Below, piece by piece: positions 11,398-22,239 of a stretch of DNA of 64,000 nt. Under the pieces are notes generated by a model. The model was not told where the DNA came from. It was given only the letters and a program-made list of their open reading frames with translations, and did no database searches. The stretch covers positions 93,827,319 to 93,891,318 of the forward strand of contig CP136066.1 of assembly GCA_032622095.1 (NCBI GenBank), read 5' to 3'. This DNA is from Siphonodentalium dalli (Eukaryota > Mollusca > Scaphopoda > Gadilida > Siphonodentaliidae). Within the stretch, counting starts at the first letter, position 1, and the number at the start of each line of letters is the position of its first letter. Position numbers and translations under genes: made by a program.

Positions 11398-11984
11398 TTA
11401 AAGGCACGGTTGGCCTTCATGGTGTGTATTACTGTTAAAATAGTCACATCCATTAAAACTGCCATAAACAGAAAGAATATTAAAATATAGACAGATTTTG
11501 TTCTTATACCGATCATAATTATCACGTAAATAGTATATTATTGCCAAGTTCGTACGCTGTGTTATGTAAAAAAAATTCTCTTACAGTACAGTATGTAAAG
11601 AGTGCGATAAGCAATACACTCATCACCAGGGAGACCCCACTAATGGAACTTTGGTTAAAGTTGTTTACATCATACCATTCGCTAAGTTGTTTACAACATA
11701 ATAGCGTTCGATAATCCTCGCCACTCAAGATTTCGGTGTTGATTGGGTCACCGGGAATCACTCTCCTAAAAAATTTGCCATGGTGTTGAGTGTTTTGCTT
11801 ATTGCTCACTCTTTACATGCTGTATATAAACAAACGCTTGGCTCACACAAAGTGTGTTTTGTGCATAATATCACATTCATACTCTGATTATGCTGTACTA
11901 TTAGTATATTCTTGAGAAAATTTTCATAATTTTGTAACTGTAATTTCTAAATTATAACATAACGAAGGCCATCTGTGCCTTTAA
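11398..11984. mobile_element. W element: TTAA-type, about 587 bp
   Basis: Inverted ends TTAAAGGCACGGTTGGCC and GGCCATCTGTGCCTTTAA match with few differences and carry TTAA at the tips. A minus-strand open frame at 11809-11522 (95 codons, with a hydrophobic stretch of about 20 residues) lies inside but opens only with GTG, and a second frame at 11525-11331 reads through the TIR itself. I regard both as unproven. Confidence 0.6.
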
Positions 11985-12789
11985 GATTTAACTTTGTCGA
12001 TGAAGTCACATGATCCGCGTGATCACATGATGGAAACAGAGTCACGTAATCAGTATAGTCACATGATATATCACGTGGTAAACCATCACCATTCGTCACG
12101 ATATTGTGTTAACACGCAGTTATCTTCAGAAACACGTGCTTTTGCTTCCTGCCTGTTTGTTATCGGAATTTTCCAAGAAAAATATATTATTCATATGCAG
12201 ATCGCATACAGAACTTACAAAGTTATATAATAGTATGATAGATAATATATATTTTTTCGGAATATTGTGCCTCCAAAACAATCTTGACGACTGACACTGA
12301 TGATAATTCACTGAGCAATGACAATTTGCTGCATGATTAGTGCCCTATCAAAGAGATCTATTCAATATCCTGGTCTTATAATTAAACGTCCATGATGGTA
12401 ATGTATTCAGTAAACTATTTTTAAAAAGCTTCAATTGAAAACTAATTATTATATTCACAATGTCACTGTATACATTGTACTATCTATAAACCTTCACACA
12501 GCCAAATTTACATCACCTACATCACATTCTCAATTCTTGGCATGCCATAATTATTCTATTACACACACGCATGCTGCCGACTTTGTGCTTTTAATATCGC
12601 CAGTGGAAACAGTGGATGTACTATTTATTTTTCGGCTTATTTATTACGCGATAATTATGGAAACTTGTCATTGTGTTCATAATTTGGAGGGCTTTCCGAT
12701 AGTGCTTAGTTGTATTCTTCAGGATCACAATCCTTTAAATATTAGAAATTACTTAACAAATTTGGAGAAAATAGAATGTAAGAGGTGAT

Positions 12790-13353
12790 TTAAAGACACA
12801 CATAGTGTTTGAGCGCGTGAAATTTGTGTTTAAGGCCCATGCAGCTGTAAGGGGAGGGAGGGTGTGGGTTTTGCTGTTTCAAAATGGCGACTTAACAGAT
12901 CGGGTTAACTTTGAATCTACAAATGAATTAGATAGCGACGACAATGAGTTAATTTTGTTGGCCAGCTTGCTACAGGCAGAATGACCCTCATTTTATCGGG
13001 AGTTCCCATTCTCTATAACTATAATGTTTTTATGAGATGCAAGAGTCTTATTACACAAGAATTCGTGCCCTTTCATGGATAGTCATTCCTCTGTAGATAT
13101 ATTATAAGCTGGAAACACCCGAGTAATCATGCTGACCGCGACGCTAAAATTAGAGCAAATCATATTCTTGCAACAAGGCGCTTTTGTTGCGACACCATGT
13201 GAATTCCTCTATGATATCATATTACATTTGTTCTAAGTGAGCGGTGTATGCAGAAATCATCTAGGTCGCGACACTCACGTCGCTGTCGGCATGCATGGGC
13301 CTTGATGCTATAGATTAGTATAATAGAGATTTGAATGCTATGTGTGGCTTTAA
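12790..13353. mobile_element. Z element: TTAA-type, about 564 bp
   Basis: Ends TTAAAGACACACATAG and CTATGTGTGGCTTTAA match at 15 of 16 positions. Further in, AAGGCCCATGCAGC and GCATGCATGGGCCTT are again inverted, so the terminal repeat is long and has unmatched spacers. No protein recognised. Confidence 0.65.
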
Positions 13354-13461
13354 GTGTGAAGAAAAAAAATAGTACATTGTCAGATCATTATCTAATATCA
13401 GTTCTTTAGAGATGTAAAATCTCTGGGGTTTGACAAAGATTGATGGTTTGACAAGTGTTAA

Positions 13462-13716
13462 CCCTTTCATGATGGGAGCTGTGCTGGTGCAGCATTAAAG
13501 ATCCTGTGCTAGTGCATTATCTTATAAATGAGAGTCTCCCATAGGGAACCTTGCATATATAAGAGATTTCACTGGCTTACAAGGTCAATGTAAATATTGT
13601 TAGGCCAATGTATTCTCTTATATATGAGAGTCTCCCTATGGGAGACTCACATATATAAGAGAATGCATTGGCACAGGGTTTTCGCAAAATTTCAGGAAGC
13701 TCCAGTCATGGAAGGA
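13462..13716 (+). mobile_element. P3 double-hairpin MITE
   Basis: TTAA lies on both sides (13458-13461, 13717-13720). Ends CCCTTTCATGATGG and CCAGTCATGGAAGG; two hairpins with TCTCTTATATATGAGAG arms. Same family as 6892, 9842 and 23898. Confidence 0.85.
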
Positions 13717-14260
13717 TTAACAATAGTCCATATCCTAGGCTACAAATAACATTTATATATATCTAATGTTAGTCCTTCATGTTGTGTGGGCTCACTCTAG
13801 CTATAGTTGTATCAGCTGTCTATTTTCACAAATATTGCCTTTGCTTTCTCACGATTGTCATGTTGCCACCATGAGAAAGAACTCTGCACACTGCATGTTA
13901 TTAAACACTGCTAACCAATCACAGGATTGTTTCCTGAGTTCAAAGCTATACGGTGGGGCCATGCGAAGCTTCGCTGCTGATTCGATTTGATTTGATCATT
14001 GGACTTGAAAAAAGAAGATGAATCATGTTTACATCACTGTCCCCATTCGCATCAATGACACATGCGTATACTTCGTCTTGGTTTGAGATTCTATTTGCAA
14101 ACAGCACCCCTGTTTCTATTTGAGGTATGATTCGACTCCAAAGCCCCGATTCACAGGGCCCTACTCTAAGGTCAAAGGGAAGACACTATCTTGGCTGGTA
14201 TTATGTAGAAATAACAGAAGTTTAGGAAGTTGGGCCCGGTATATTTGAATATTTCCTTAA

Positions 14261-14660
14261 CCCTTTCTACAGTAATGCCCTAAGTAATCGACTTCTTAAC
14301 CACAGCAGAATTATGGGTAACTTTTCAGGATTTAGTCGGAAATATGGATTTTTGCCATTCATCGGAAAGCTCTCCCTCCCTCACGGGGAGAGCTTTCTGA
14401 TGAATGGCAACAAGCCATATTTCCGACTAAATCCTGAAAAGTTACCCATAATTCTGCTGTGGTTAAGGAGTCGATTACTTAGAGCATTTCTATATACTAA
14501 AGCATCATTAATGAGTAGTTATCCCATAGGAAATGTTCAAATAATATGTTCAACAAACGTTTGTTTAAATATTTCCCTCAACATCCCTCCAAATCAATAA
14601 TAGACAATTCCAATGTACACTTTTTAAATGACTGGGAGAATCCATTTAGTATAAAATGGG
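14261..14660 (+). mobile_element. P6 TTAA-type MITE, interrupted by P1
   Basis: TTAA occurs at 14257-14260 and 14661-14664. Ends CCCTTTCTA and TATAAAATGGG. The body shares ATAGGAAATGTTCAAATAAT, GTTCAACAAACG and GACTGGGAGAATCCATTTA with P6 copies in HECTD1 introns. A P1 palindrome was inserted a few bases inside the left end. Confidence 0.8.
14269..14495. mobile_element. P1 palindromic MITE inside P6
   Basis: Nearly complete palindrome: left arm from ACAGTAATGCCCTAAGTAAT, central CTCCCTCCCTCACGGGGAG loop, right arm ending CGATTACTTAGAGCAT. The last bases of the right arm are decayed. A 95-codon frame crosses it, which is only a translation of the palindrome. Confidence 0.85.
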
Positions 14661-14664
14661 TTAA

Positions 14665-15201
14665 TTGATCAAATTGTAACGCCAAGCAAACATATCCATC
14701 ATGGCCTGTTCATAACCTCCTGATTTACATTTGGAAAGCTCATATAATGCCTTGTGATCATACCTATCTGATATTTTAATGAGTTCTATTTTACATGAAG
14801 GTCATGTCACTTCAAACATTTCCGAACAACATAACAAAACTGTAACATGATAATAATTCACAATGCCAACAACATATGCTTAACTTTCATGCAATTTTGA
14901 AGTCGTTGCCAACATTTTTGACTGTTTAGGAATTTATTTCATTGGATGAAACCAATGTCATTTACTGCTCATCTTATATGACAACAAAACACAAAGAATC
15001 CTATTTTTAGTTCAGATGGAAAGGCTGTCTGAATTTTCTTAAAATATGCTAAGTACCCTAACGCTATCAGCACAACTGTTAGGAAGTTGTAGCACTGAAG
15101 TTATCACATCTTTGAAGTCGGTTAATCTTAATGTATGTCCCTGTGACAGTGTTAATTCTGAAGACATGTATCCTGTATGAATCACAATGGTCTGTTAATT
15201 A
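14665..15201. other. No recognised feature
   Basis: AT-rich linker, no gene or repeat copy recognised. Confidence 0.35.
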
Positions 15202-15535
15202 TACCCCACGGAACGAAGTACCATGGGAAACTGTGCACCTGTGATGATGACGTCTGTCCGACTTTTTTGTGTGGAGTTATTCCCCTTTTTCAACTTGGAA
15301 CATTTTCGCAACATGCATAATTTTATCCGAGCTTTTATTCCTACATTTTTCAGTCAATTGGTTTAGGATTATGGTTAGGGGTTAGGGCTGTGCATCTGCA
15401 ATGGGAATCTGTAATTTTATTATTTTAACTTAATGTTTACTGACATGTGATACATCTTAGTGTTTTAAAAACACGGGGGGGGGGGGGGGGGGGGGGGGTA
15501 TCCTTAATCCCATTGGGACAGTCACACATCTAGTT
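15202..15535. repeat. GAGTTATTCCCC-type repeat fragment with 24-G tract
   Basis: Opens ATACCCCACGGAACGAAGTA, contains GTCTGTCCGACTTTTTTGTG and GTTATTCCCCTTTTTC, and ends after an uninterrupted run of 24 G at 15475-15498 followed by TATCC. Shorter G runs in similar settings lie at 33069-33081 and 43386-43400. Confidence 0.55.
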
Positions 15536-15539
15536 TTTA

Positions 15540-16181
15540 TTGAGGTAAGTCTGTGACATAGTCTCATTCAACAAACTACTAATAAATCTAAACAGATATT
15601 GAATTGCTATATGGTTCCTTTGATTTGGAATCTGTTTAATAAATTCCATACAGGTAAGTTGTCACATTGTGACAGTCACAATATTAATAAATGAGAATAT
15701 TTCGGATGAGAAAGTAATATAGCTATATTCATACACAATATATTTATATAATCAATATTGTTATCCATTGTTTATTAATACTATCTATTGTATTCTGACC
15801 TTGTTGTACACAGCATATCAAATTGACCATCCATTGTCAATTGACATCCAACTCACATAAGTTAAGGTCAACATAAGTTAAGGTCAGTGACCCAGTGAGC
15901 ACAGTTCACCCTAAATATGGGTATTGTATCTATTCATTAATTTGAGCAAATACCAAGTTATCACATTCACATGCTCAGTCCATAACTAAAACATACATAT
16001 GAACACCTAATAAAATTTATACTGAAAACATGACAACTACATGTTTAAGTTTTTTATGCATATAAAGCTCATTTTGATTACACTATGATGGGTTGCGAAT
16101 ATTACTTCCTGTTAGGGATACGTAGATACTCGGCTGTCAAGCAACACTTTAATCAGTTTGGACAGTCGGTCATATGAATAG
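15540..16181. other. No recognised feature
   Basis: AT-rich, with a short local duplication of ACATAAGTTAAGGTCA near 15853-15885; no gene seen. Confidence 0.35.
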
Positions 16182-16399
16182 GTACAGTAATGCTCTAAGT
16201 AATCGACTTCTTAACCACAGCAGAATTATGGGTAACTTTTCAGGATTTAGTTGGAAATATGGCTTGTTGCCATTCATCGGAAAGCTCTCCCCGAGAGCTT
16301 TCCGATGAGTGGCAACAAGCCATATTTCCGACTAAATCCTGAAAAGTTACCCATAATTCTGCTGTGGTTAAGGGGTCGATTACTTAGGGCATTACTGTA
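16182..16399. mobile_element. P1 palindromic MITE, complete
   Basis: Almost perfect 218-bp palindrome from TACAGTAATGCTCTAAGTAA to TTACTTAGGGCATTACTGTA, turning around at GCTCTCCCCGAGAGC. The CAGT tips next to TA fit a Tc1/mariner TA duplication. It encodes nothing. This copy and 53553-53760 define the family. Confidence 0.9.
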
Positions 16400-16763
16400 G
16401 CTAGATACATTCCTGATTCAGCAATTTCTTGGACACGGTATGTATACTGAAAACTTTAGTTAGCTTGCAGGGATTGAGTACCGTAGTGTATTATTTCATA
16501 GTTTCATTGAGCCATTCATGTGGCATGGTATGCATACTGAAAACTTTAGTTATATTGCAGTGATTGAATAGTGTTGGCATGCTTTGCAGGTGTCGCACTG
16601 AAAGTGTCAAGCGCAAGAATAAGTGCTGTACTTTGACATTTCACAGTTTTCTCTGCAGTTTACGGAGATGGAACAAACCTGTCAAGGCTGTTAAGTAAAT
16701 TGTGGGTGCTTCAAATTCAATCCCGAGTGAAAAGATTTACTATCGCGCATATGGTCGTGATGT

Positions 16764-17224
16764 TTAAAGGTACTGAATCCGATCAGATGGTCCGCATATC
16801 ATTAAATTACAACAACAAATTTTGTTTAAAATATGCTTTAGTTATCAGAATTGATTTATTGCAACAAAATAATGCTAACCACTGTCGACTATGGTATCAA
16901 ATTTCCCAAAACGTGTTATTTATCAACATTTTGTTCAACAAAATATGGCCATATTATCACTTAAGTAATAAAAAATGTTGCCGTATTACCACTTGATTTT
17001 AGAGTTATCTATCTTCATCCACAATTTTGTCCGAGACCGCCCTTTGACCAGGTTTTTCTGGGCCACAAATAATTGAACATCTCGAGATAACTAACTTCAA
17101 AAATCGATATCTGATCATTCTGAGCTTTGACGGGTGGGTTCCTCGACTCGAATCAAATATTTTTTACCCCCAAAGACAAAGAAATAGTAATTTAGGAGCA
17201 TTAATTTGGATAATGCATGTTTAA
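16764..17224 (-). mobile_element. X element, TTAA-type
   Basis: Begins TTAAAGGTACTGAATCCG and ends ATAATGCATGTTTAA, with the shared core TTCCTCGACTCGAATCAAAT and GAGCTTTGACGGGTGG. Copies at 28462, 33015 and 61199. The 98-codon plus-strand frame at 16700-16996 crosses the boundary of the element and is not a supported gene. Confidence 0.75.
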
Positions 17225-17540
17225 ATAACATACAAACAAAACGCGAGGCCCCAAATTTTGAAGTAGCGTTTAGACGAATCCATTGTTATTTGCGTTGTAT
17301 TGAAATTGGAATACAGGCAACACCACAAAGGTGTTAATACTGCTACAGCATCTGTTACATTGATCAGTTAACACATTCAAAGGAGAAGTTCTATTTTCAA
17401 CGTAACACAATCCACAATGCATTCCTTAAATTGTGTGGAATCGCTGTGTCATGCCGTTTATTGGTTCAAATGAACAGATATGACGACTTATATCCTGTGA
17501 AGATAAGGGAATATTACCTACAAGTATTTATGAGAATAAT

Positions 17541-17876
17541 GAGGCCCCCACCCCCCCTTTTCGTACGCTGTATTCCAGCCCCTCTGTTAGGAGGTATTCG
17601 GTATTCCAAAAATACCGGTATTCGTACGCCGACCTTCCAATAAATGATTATAATAATAATATAATAATATAAATGCGATTTTTGTCACAATAAATTCACA
17701 GTTTGACATACAGATCGTTGATCATCGTCATTTTATATCATTTTAGACATGGACACTGCGGGAGGACCGGCGTTCTTACGGCAATAGAAAATTTAGCCAT
17801 ATGGCTGTTAACTGGTATTCCGTATTCCACCCTCTGTGTTAAGTGGTATTCCGTATTCCAGGGGGGTGGGGGCCTC
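17541..17876. mobile_element. GC-tipped MITE with AATAAT flanks
   Basis: Terminal inverted repeats GAGGCCCCCACCCCCC and GGGGGGTGGGGGCCTC are perfect. The hexamer AATAAT stands on both sides (17535-17540, 17877-17882). Internal GGTATTCCGTATTCCA motifs recur in both orientations. 336 bp, no coding capacity; superfamily not assigned. Confidence 0.85.
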
Positions 17877-17910
17877 AATAATGATGCCATAACTCTGCTA
17901 ATGTTTTAAC

Positions 17911-18290
17911 CAGGCCTCAAAATATGGTGCTTGACATTTGCAGAACGAGGTCCCCAGAGGGTGAATTTAGTGACGCTACCCTGCACAGCAGTCAAGTGTC
18001 ACCAAATTCATCCTCTGGGAACCTCATTCTGAATTGCCTTCTCTGCTATGGGAGACAAATACACAGATTTTTGCTCACTGATGGTTAAGGGCACCCAATG
18101 CGCACCTTGATTTTGTTTTGTGTCATCTACCAATTTGGCGATATAGAGAAAATAAACTAAAAAAGAAAATGAAACTTTCTAAATAAAAGAAGATTCTGAA
18201 AAAACTTGTTAATTTGATAATAAAGATACTTCCAGAGAAGATGAGACCTAAACAGAATGAGATCCCCAGAGGGTGAATTTAGTTATGCTA
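17911..18290. mobile_element. F2 foldback element
   Basis: Contains GACATTTGCAGAACGAGGTC, the paired hairpin around AATTTAGTGACGCTACC, GGGAACCTCATTCTG, CTGCTATGGGAGAC, ACCAATTTGGCGATATAG and a final GAATGAGATCCCCAGAGGG. The order of parts is that of the family, though the right end is incomplete. Confidence 0.7.
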
Positions 18291-18880
18291 AATGTTCACG
18301 GGTTTGGATTCTCACTCACCAAATTGAGTTAGAATCCATATAACGGATCATAGCAATGCAATGGACACAACAGATTCGTCTAAACACTACTTGACAATTT
18401 AGCAACAGTAAATTTTAATGTTTTGATGCTAACAATGCAGAAAATGCAACATTGTGACAAAGTGGTAAATTATTTGATGTTATTAAACCAAATTCTTGCT
18501 GATGATAATTTACTTTTATAATTGATATTCCCATTGATTCATTTGTAACTGAACATCCCTCTAATATAATCTTCAATGTTTTGTTGTCTGCTTATAACAC
18601 ATCGCTATAAATTAAGAACAGACCTTTTAAATAAACACTTTTAGAATCCATTTATTAATCAAGGCTTAAGGTAGGTACCAACAGTTCTCCTGCATCATGG
18701 AATTCGCTAGAAATCAGTGAGTATATCAGAGTATGTGATAAAATTGTTGGTAAGTGTATTAATAATGGGATAAAGGGTTATATAACTGTGTTGCATGGAA
18801 GTGTGTGCATCTTATCCTTAACCCATTGAATCCTGGCTCCGCACAACAAACGACACCCTGACCCTGTGCTCCCGGTGATA
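18291..18880. other. No recognised feature
   Basis: AT-rich linker between repeat blocks. Confidence 0.35.
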
Positions 18881-18884
18881 TTTT

Positions 18885-19445
18885 TCTTTAATTTAGACAG
18901 TATAATATAGATGTGCATGGTGTTGCTTATGTACTAATTGTGCCACATGCCTGAAACTTCACATGTGTATTCTTCGTAGATCACTTAGTATTATAAGATC
19001 GGGATACTTGGTAATACGGTCTCTTATTAACTGTTGTTAGGTAACTACCCCGAATTGAGACTAAAATGCAATTATAGCCTATATCGTCATAAATCAGCAT
19101 TAGGGAATTACCTTTATTATTCAGTCAGTACCCTGTTGTTAAAATTGAGATATATCTGGCCAGAAAAGTGGATCATACTTTTATTTAAGGGTAGCAACAG
19201 TTTCTAAGAAAATACCTCAAATGATCGAATAGCATCATTGTCCTGAGCATTCAGTGGTATTCTGCCTTACTCTAAACAGTGTTTAAGTGCATAGTGCTGG
19301 TTATATTAATAGTGTGAGACAGGTATGAAACTTTACAGGTATGTTCTCCATAGACCACTAAGAATGATCAGTTCAGGATACTTTCCATCGGCTACTTAGT
19401 AACAGTTGCTAGGCTACTACCCATAATTCAAAGGATAAACCTCTG
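18885..19445. repeat. Diverged direct repeat, about 375-bp spacing
   Basis: The segment with TGAAACTTCACATGTGTATT, TAGATCACTTAGTAT and GTTGTTAGGTAACTACCC recurs as TGAAACTTTACAGGTATGTT, TAGACCACTAAGAAT and GTTGCTAGGCTACTACCC. The copies are clearly related but old. Confidence 0.65.
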
Positions 19446-19587
19446 AAATTTGTTACATTTTGTGTCCATTTATCCAATTCGGATGTCACAGAGGAACGGG
19501 AGATTGATTGTGATATGATGGTTGAAGCCACGCCCCACCTGCCTCCTGTACATGACCATCACCAGTAGCCACCCCATGCTAGGCCTA

Positions 19588-19706
19588 CTAACCTTTATAC
19601 TTTGCTCATCGCCATCTTCTTTGGATTCGTTTTCCGTTTCGAAGTCTCTACCTTCAGCGTATTCATCCCCGTTGTGATTCCCGTCATGGTCCAATATTAA
19701 TTGCAT
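19588..19706 (-). CDS. Possible first coding exon, unknown protein
   Basis: An ATG at 19706 opens an acidic frame of 39-40 codons beginning MQLILDHDGNHNGDEYAEG and ending EDGDEQSIK, where the sequence AAG/GTTAGT makes a good donor site. The peptide is rich in D and E and not repetitive. No downstream partner exon was found, and no known family comes to mind, so this may be chance. It sits in sequence that matches none of the repeat families listed. Confidence 0.25.
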
Positions 19707-19739
19707 GCTTGATCAACTGACAGTTTGTTTCGGCTCATC

Positions 19740-20690
19740 ATGCATATGCCCATATTATGCCCATTGTTGTTATAATAAATTTGGCAGACGACACATTAAT
19801 TTAAGCATCAGAAAGTAACAGAGAGTTGTCCTTAGAGTGCGGATTGCGACGAAGATAGAACAAGATTGCGCAATGGCCGGAAAATTGGCCAGTCAAGTAT
19901 ATATGCAAATTACCTTCTGGTCGGAAAAAACGGCTAGCTGGGTTCAAAGGGTTATCACAGTTTGTGTTTCGTCCCTGCTAACCCCATTATTAGATATTTT
20001 TATAAGATATTTTCTAAAGGGTTGTTTTGTATTATAACAATGAAACACATTTTTAAAGTCTCAGATTATTTTATTTGTGCTACCTGTGAACCAATCCAGG
20101 TTCAATTCAGCGGCATTGATTCGATATGGCTGCGATTCAGGTTGTTTCGAACCTTTGACTTGGTTCTGCAATTTGAGCAGAACAAATACCAACAGGTGAA
20201 TCGTAAATCACTAAATGCAGAAGCACACGTTATGGTTGGTTATATATATTATTTAATTACGTCACTGGCATCTTTCCATAGTCTTCGCACATGTGATCCA
20301 TGTTTGAAAATATGTATGTAAATAATATATTAATTTTAGAATATGTCCACTAACTATTTTCTAATTGTCCAATATCACGACGACACAGTCGGTAATAGAT
20401 TTTGAGGTTCGATTCGAAACCAAGATGCTGATTCGGTTTCTAAATAAGTTAAATACCTTTCAAGTTATGGGCAACAATCATGCCGCATATATGTAAATTA
20501 ACACTTTACTTTGATGTATGATTAATACTGATTACATTGCAATAGTCCCTTTTATATTATCTGTTTATAACTTGAAAATCTTAAATGTTACATCACAGAT
20601 CCATAGAAAGATTTACCATTCGAATGTCTCACTTCCTTCAAAAATGGAATATCTGCACTTTGTGCATTAATACATTGTGTTGGTGAAAAT
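19740..20690. other. No recognised feature
   Basis: A 119-codon frame at 19962-20321 lies here but has no recognised motif and no splice evidence. No repeat family was seen. Confidence 0.3.
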
Positions 20691-20696
20691 GATTCA

Positions 20697-21020
20697 GCAT
20701 ATGGTGCCAGACATATGCGGAATGAGGTCCCCAGAGGGTAAATTTAGTGATGCTACCCCGCAGAGCGGGCTTCCATCAGTAAATTCACCTTTTGGGGACC
20801 TCATCTGCTATGGGAGACCTAAATTATGCAATGTGTCGTCTGCCAATTTGGGGATATACTAGTATAGAAACTAAACGAAAAAAGAAAAAAAATCTTTGAA
20901 GAAGGTTCCAAAGACTGAAAAACTTGTTAATTTGATAATAAAGATACTTTCCAGAGAAGATGAGGCCAAAGCAGAATGAGGTCCCCAGAGGGTGAATTCA
21001 GTAATGCTAGCCTGCTGTGT
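20697..21020. mobile_element. F2 foldback element
   Basis: Runs from CCAGACATATGCGGAATGAG through GGTCCCCAGAGGG, a GCAGAGCGGGC hairpin, TTTGGGGACCTCATCTGC and CTGCCAATTTGGGGATATAC to a second GAATGAGGTCCCCAGAGGG. Same order as the copy at 17911. Confidence 0.7.
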
Positions 21021-21373
21021 GGGTTCAGGGTTTGCACAGAAATGAATAGACCTTGAATATTGAGAAAGTACACAACCCCGTACCGGGCCGTACGTGGCTC
21101 CTCTCCTACAATTGTATAGCTTTTGTAAATTTTATTAACCATCTGATCGGTACACTTAATTAAGCTGCTTAAACAACAGTTGCGCTTTGTTTCATACAAC
21201 ATCCCGACCTTTGACGACAGCTGTATAGAGTTGTCTCTCTTCCATTGTGCTGTCATTTGTTGAAATTTCCCAGAAAAAAGTTGTGTTTTCTAATTTTGTT
21301 GGTCAGTTTAAGAAATTAATAAATTTAATTGGGCATCTTAACTGGTAACTTAGATCGGATTTTGCACATCGCG

Positions 21374-21475
21374 GAGAGAGCTTTCCGATGAATGGCAACA
21401 AGCCATATTTCCGACTGAAAAGTTACCCATAATTCGGCTTTGGTTAAGCAGTCGATTAATTAGAGCATTACTGTA
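21374..21475 (-). mobile_element. P1 MITE, right arm only
   Basis: GAGAGCTTTCCGATGAATGG through AGAGCATTACTGTA; short internal loss beside CCGACTGAAAAG. The opposite arm is absent. Confidence 0.8.
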
Positions 21476-21812
21476 TGTTCAGTTGTTTCAAATGGATGGA
21501 GTTCAGATTGTAGATCATATGTTTTGGTGCTCTAGCTGGTGAATTATGACTATCATAAGTTCTTATGAGGGTTGTGTAGACTGTTATAAGATATAATTTC
21601 AAACTTTGTTGTAACTAGAACAACATGGATGAGGGCACTAGGTTACATATCACTTTTATATTGTAACATTTGTAATGAAAGGCATGTTATACAGGGAATG
21701 TTATTACCTGTTGGAATTGTCATCTATTATAGAGGACGAGTCCTTGAATTTTACAGATGTAGTCCTTGAATTAGTCCTTGAATCGAATTATGAAAATCCT
21801 GTACAATCCCGG
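21476..21812. other. No recognised feature
   Basis: Linker; contains GTCCTTGAATTTTACAGATG and close variants of GTCCTTGAAT in a short local repeat. Confidence 0.35.
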
Positions 21813-21814
21813 GG

Positions 21815-21887
21815 GTTGGCATCACTAAATTCACCCTCTGGGGACCTCATTCTGCAAATGTCCGGCACCATATTCTCAGGCCTGGTT
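21815..21887 (-). mobile_element. F2 end fragment
   Basis: CATCACTAAATTCACCCTCT, GGGGACCTCATTCTGC and the terminal CTCAGGCCTGG of the family, with no left part. Confidence 0.65.
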
Positions 21888-22097
21888 AATGTAAAACCAG
21901 GTCATCGGGAACTTCCAAATTTCCAACTCGTCATAGTCCAACACAGTTTGTCTAAATACATGTACAGCTTGAGTGGTTCAGGGTGTGGAAATGAAGCAAT
22001 CAGTATACACAATATTTTGCTTAAATTGCTGTTCACATACAAATGATTACTTCGTGCTAATCACAAACAGTGGCCAGCACTAAATAATTTTTGTGAG

Positions 22098-22238
22098 GGG
22101 AAGAAGTTAAAGTTTAGATTTTGGGAGTTATGGAAGCGGCTTTGTGTTTAGATGTTTGGAGTTATGGAATCAGTTTAAAGTTAAAATTTTGCGAGTTATG
22201 GAAGCAGTTAAAGTTTAGATGTTTGGAGTTATGGAGTG
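22098..22238. repeat. Minisatellite, about 40-bp unit, four copies
   Basis: GTTTAGAT and GGAGTTATGGA recur about four times with spacer changes. Short variable unit; no coding role seen. Confidence 0.7.
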
Positions 22239-22239
22239 A

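Noticed and set aside
12435-12788. 117-codon frame
   Set aside because: No recognised motif, AT-driven composition, and it ends against the Z element border.
14313-14600. 95-codon frame (MGNFSGFSRKYGF) and similar frame at 53599
   Set aside because: Both are translations of the P1 palindrome and recur only where P1 is.
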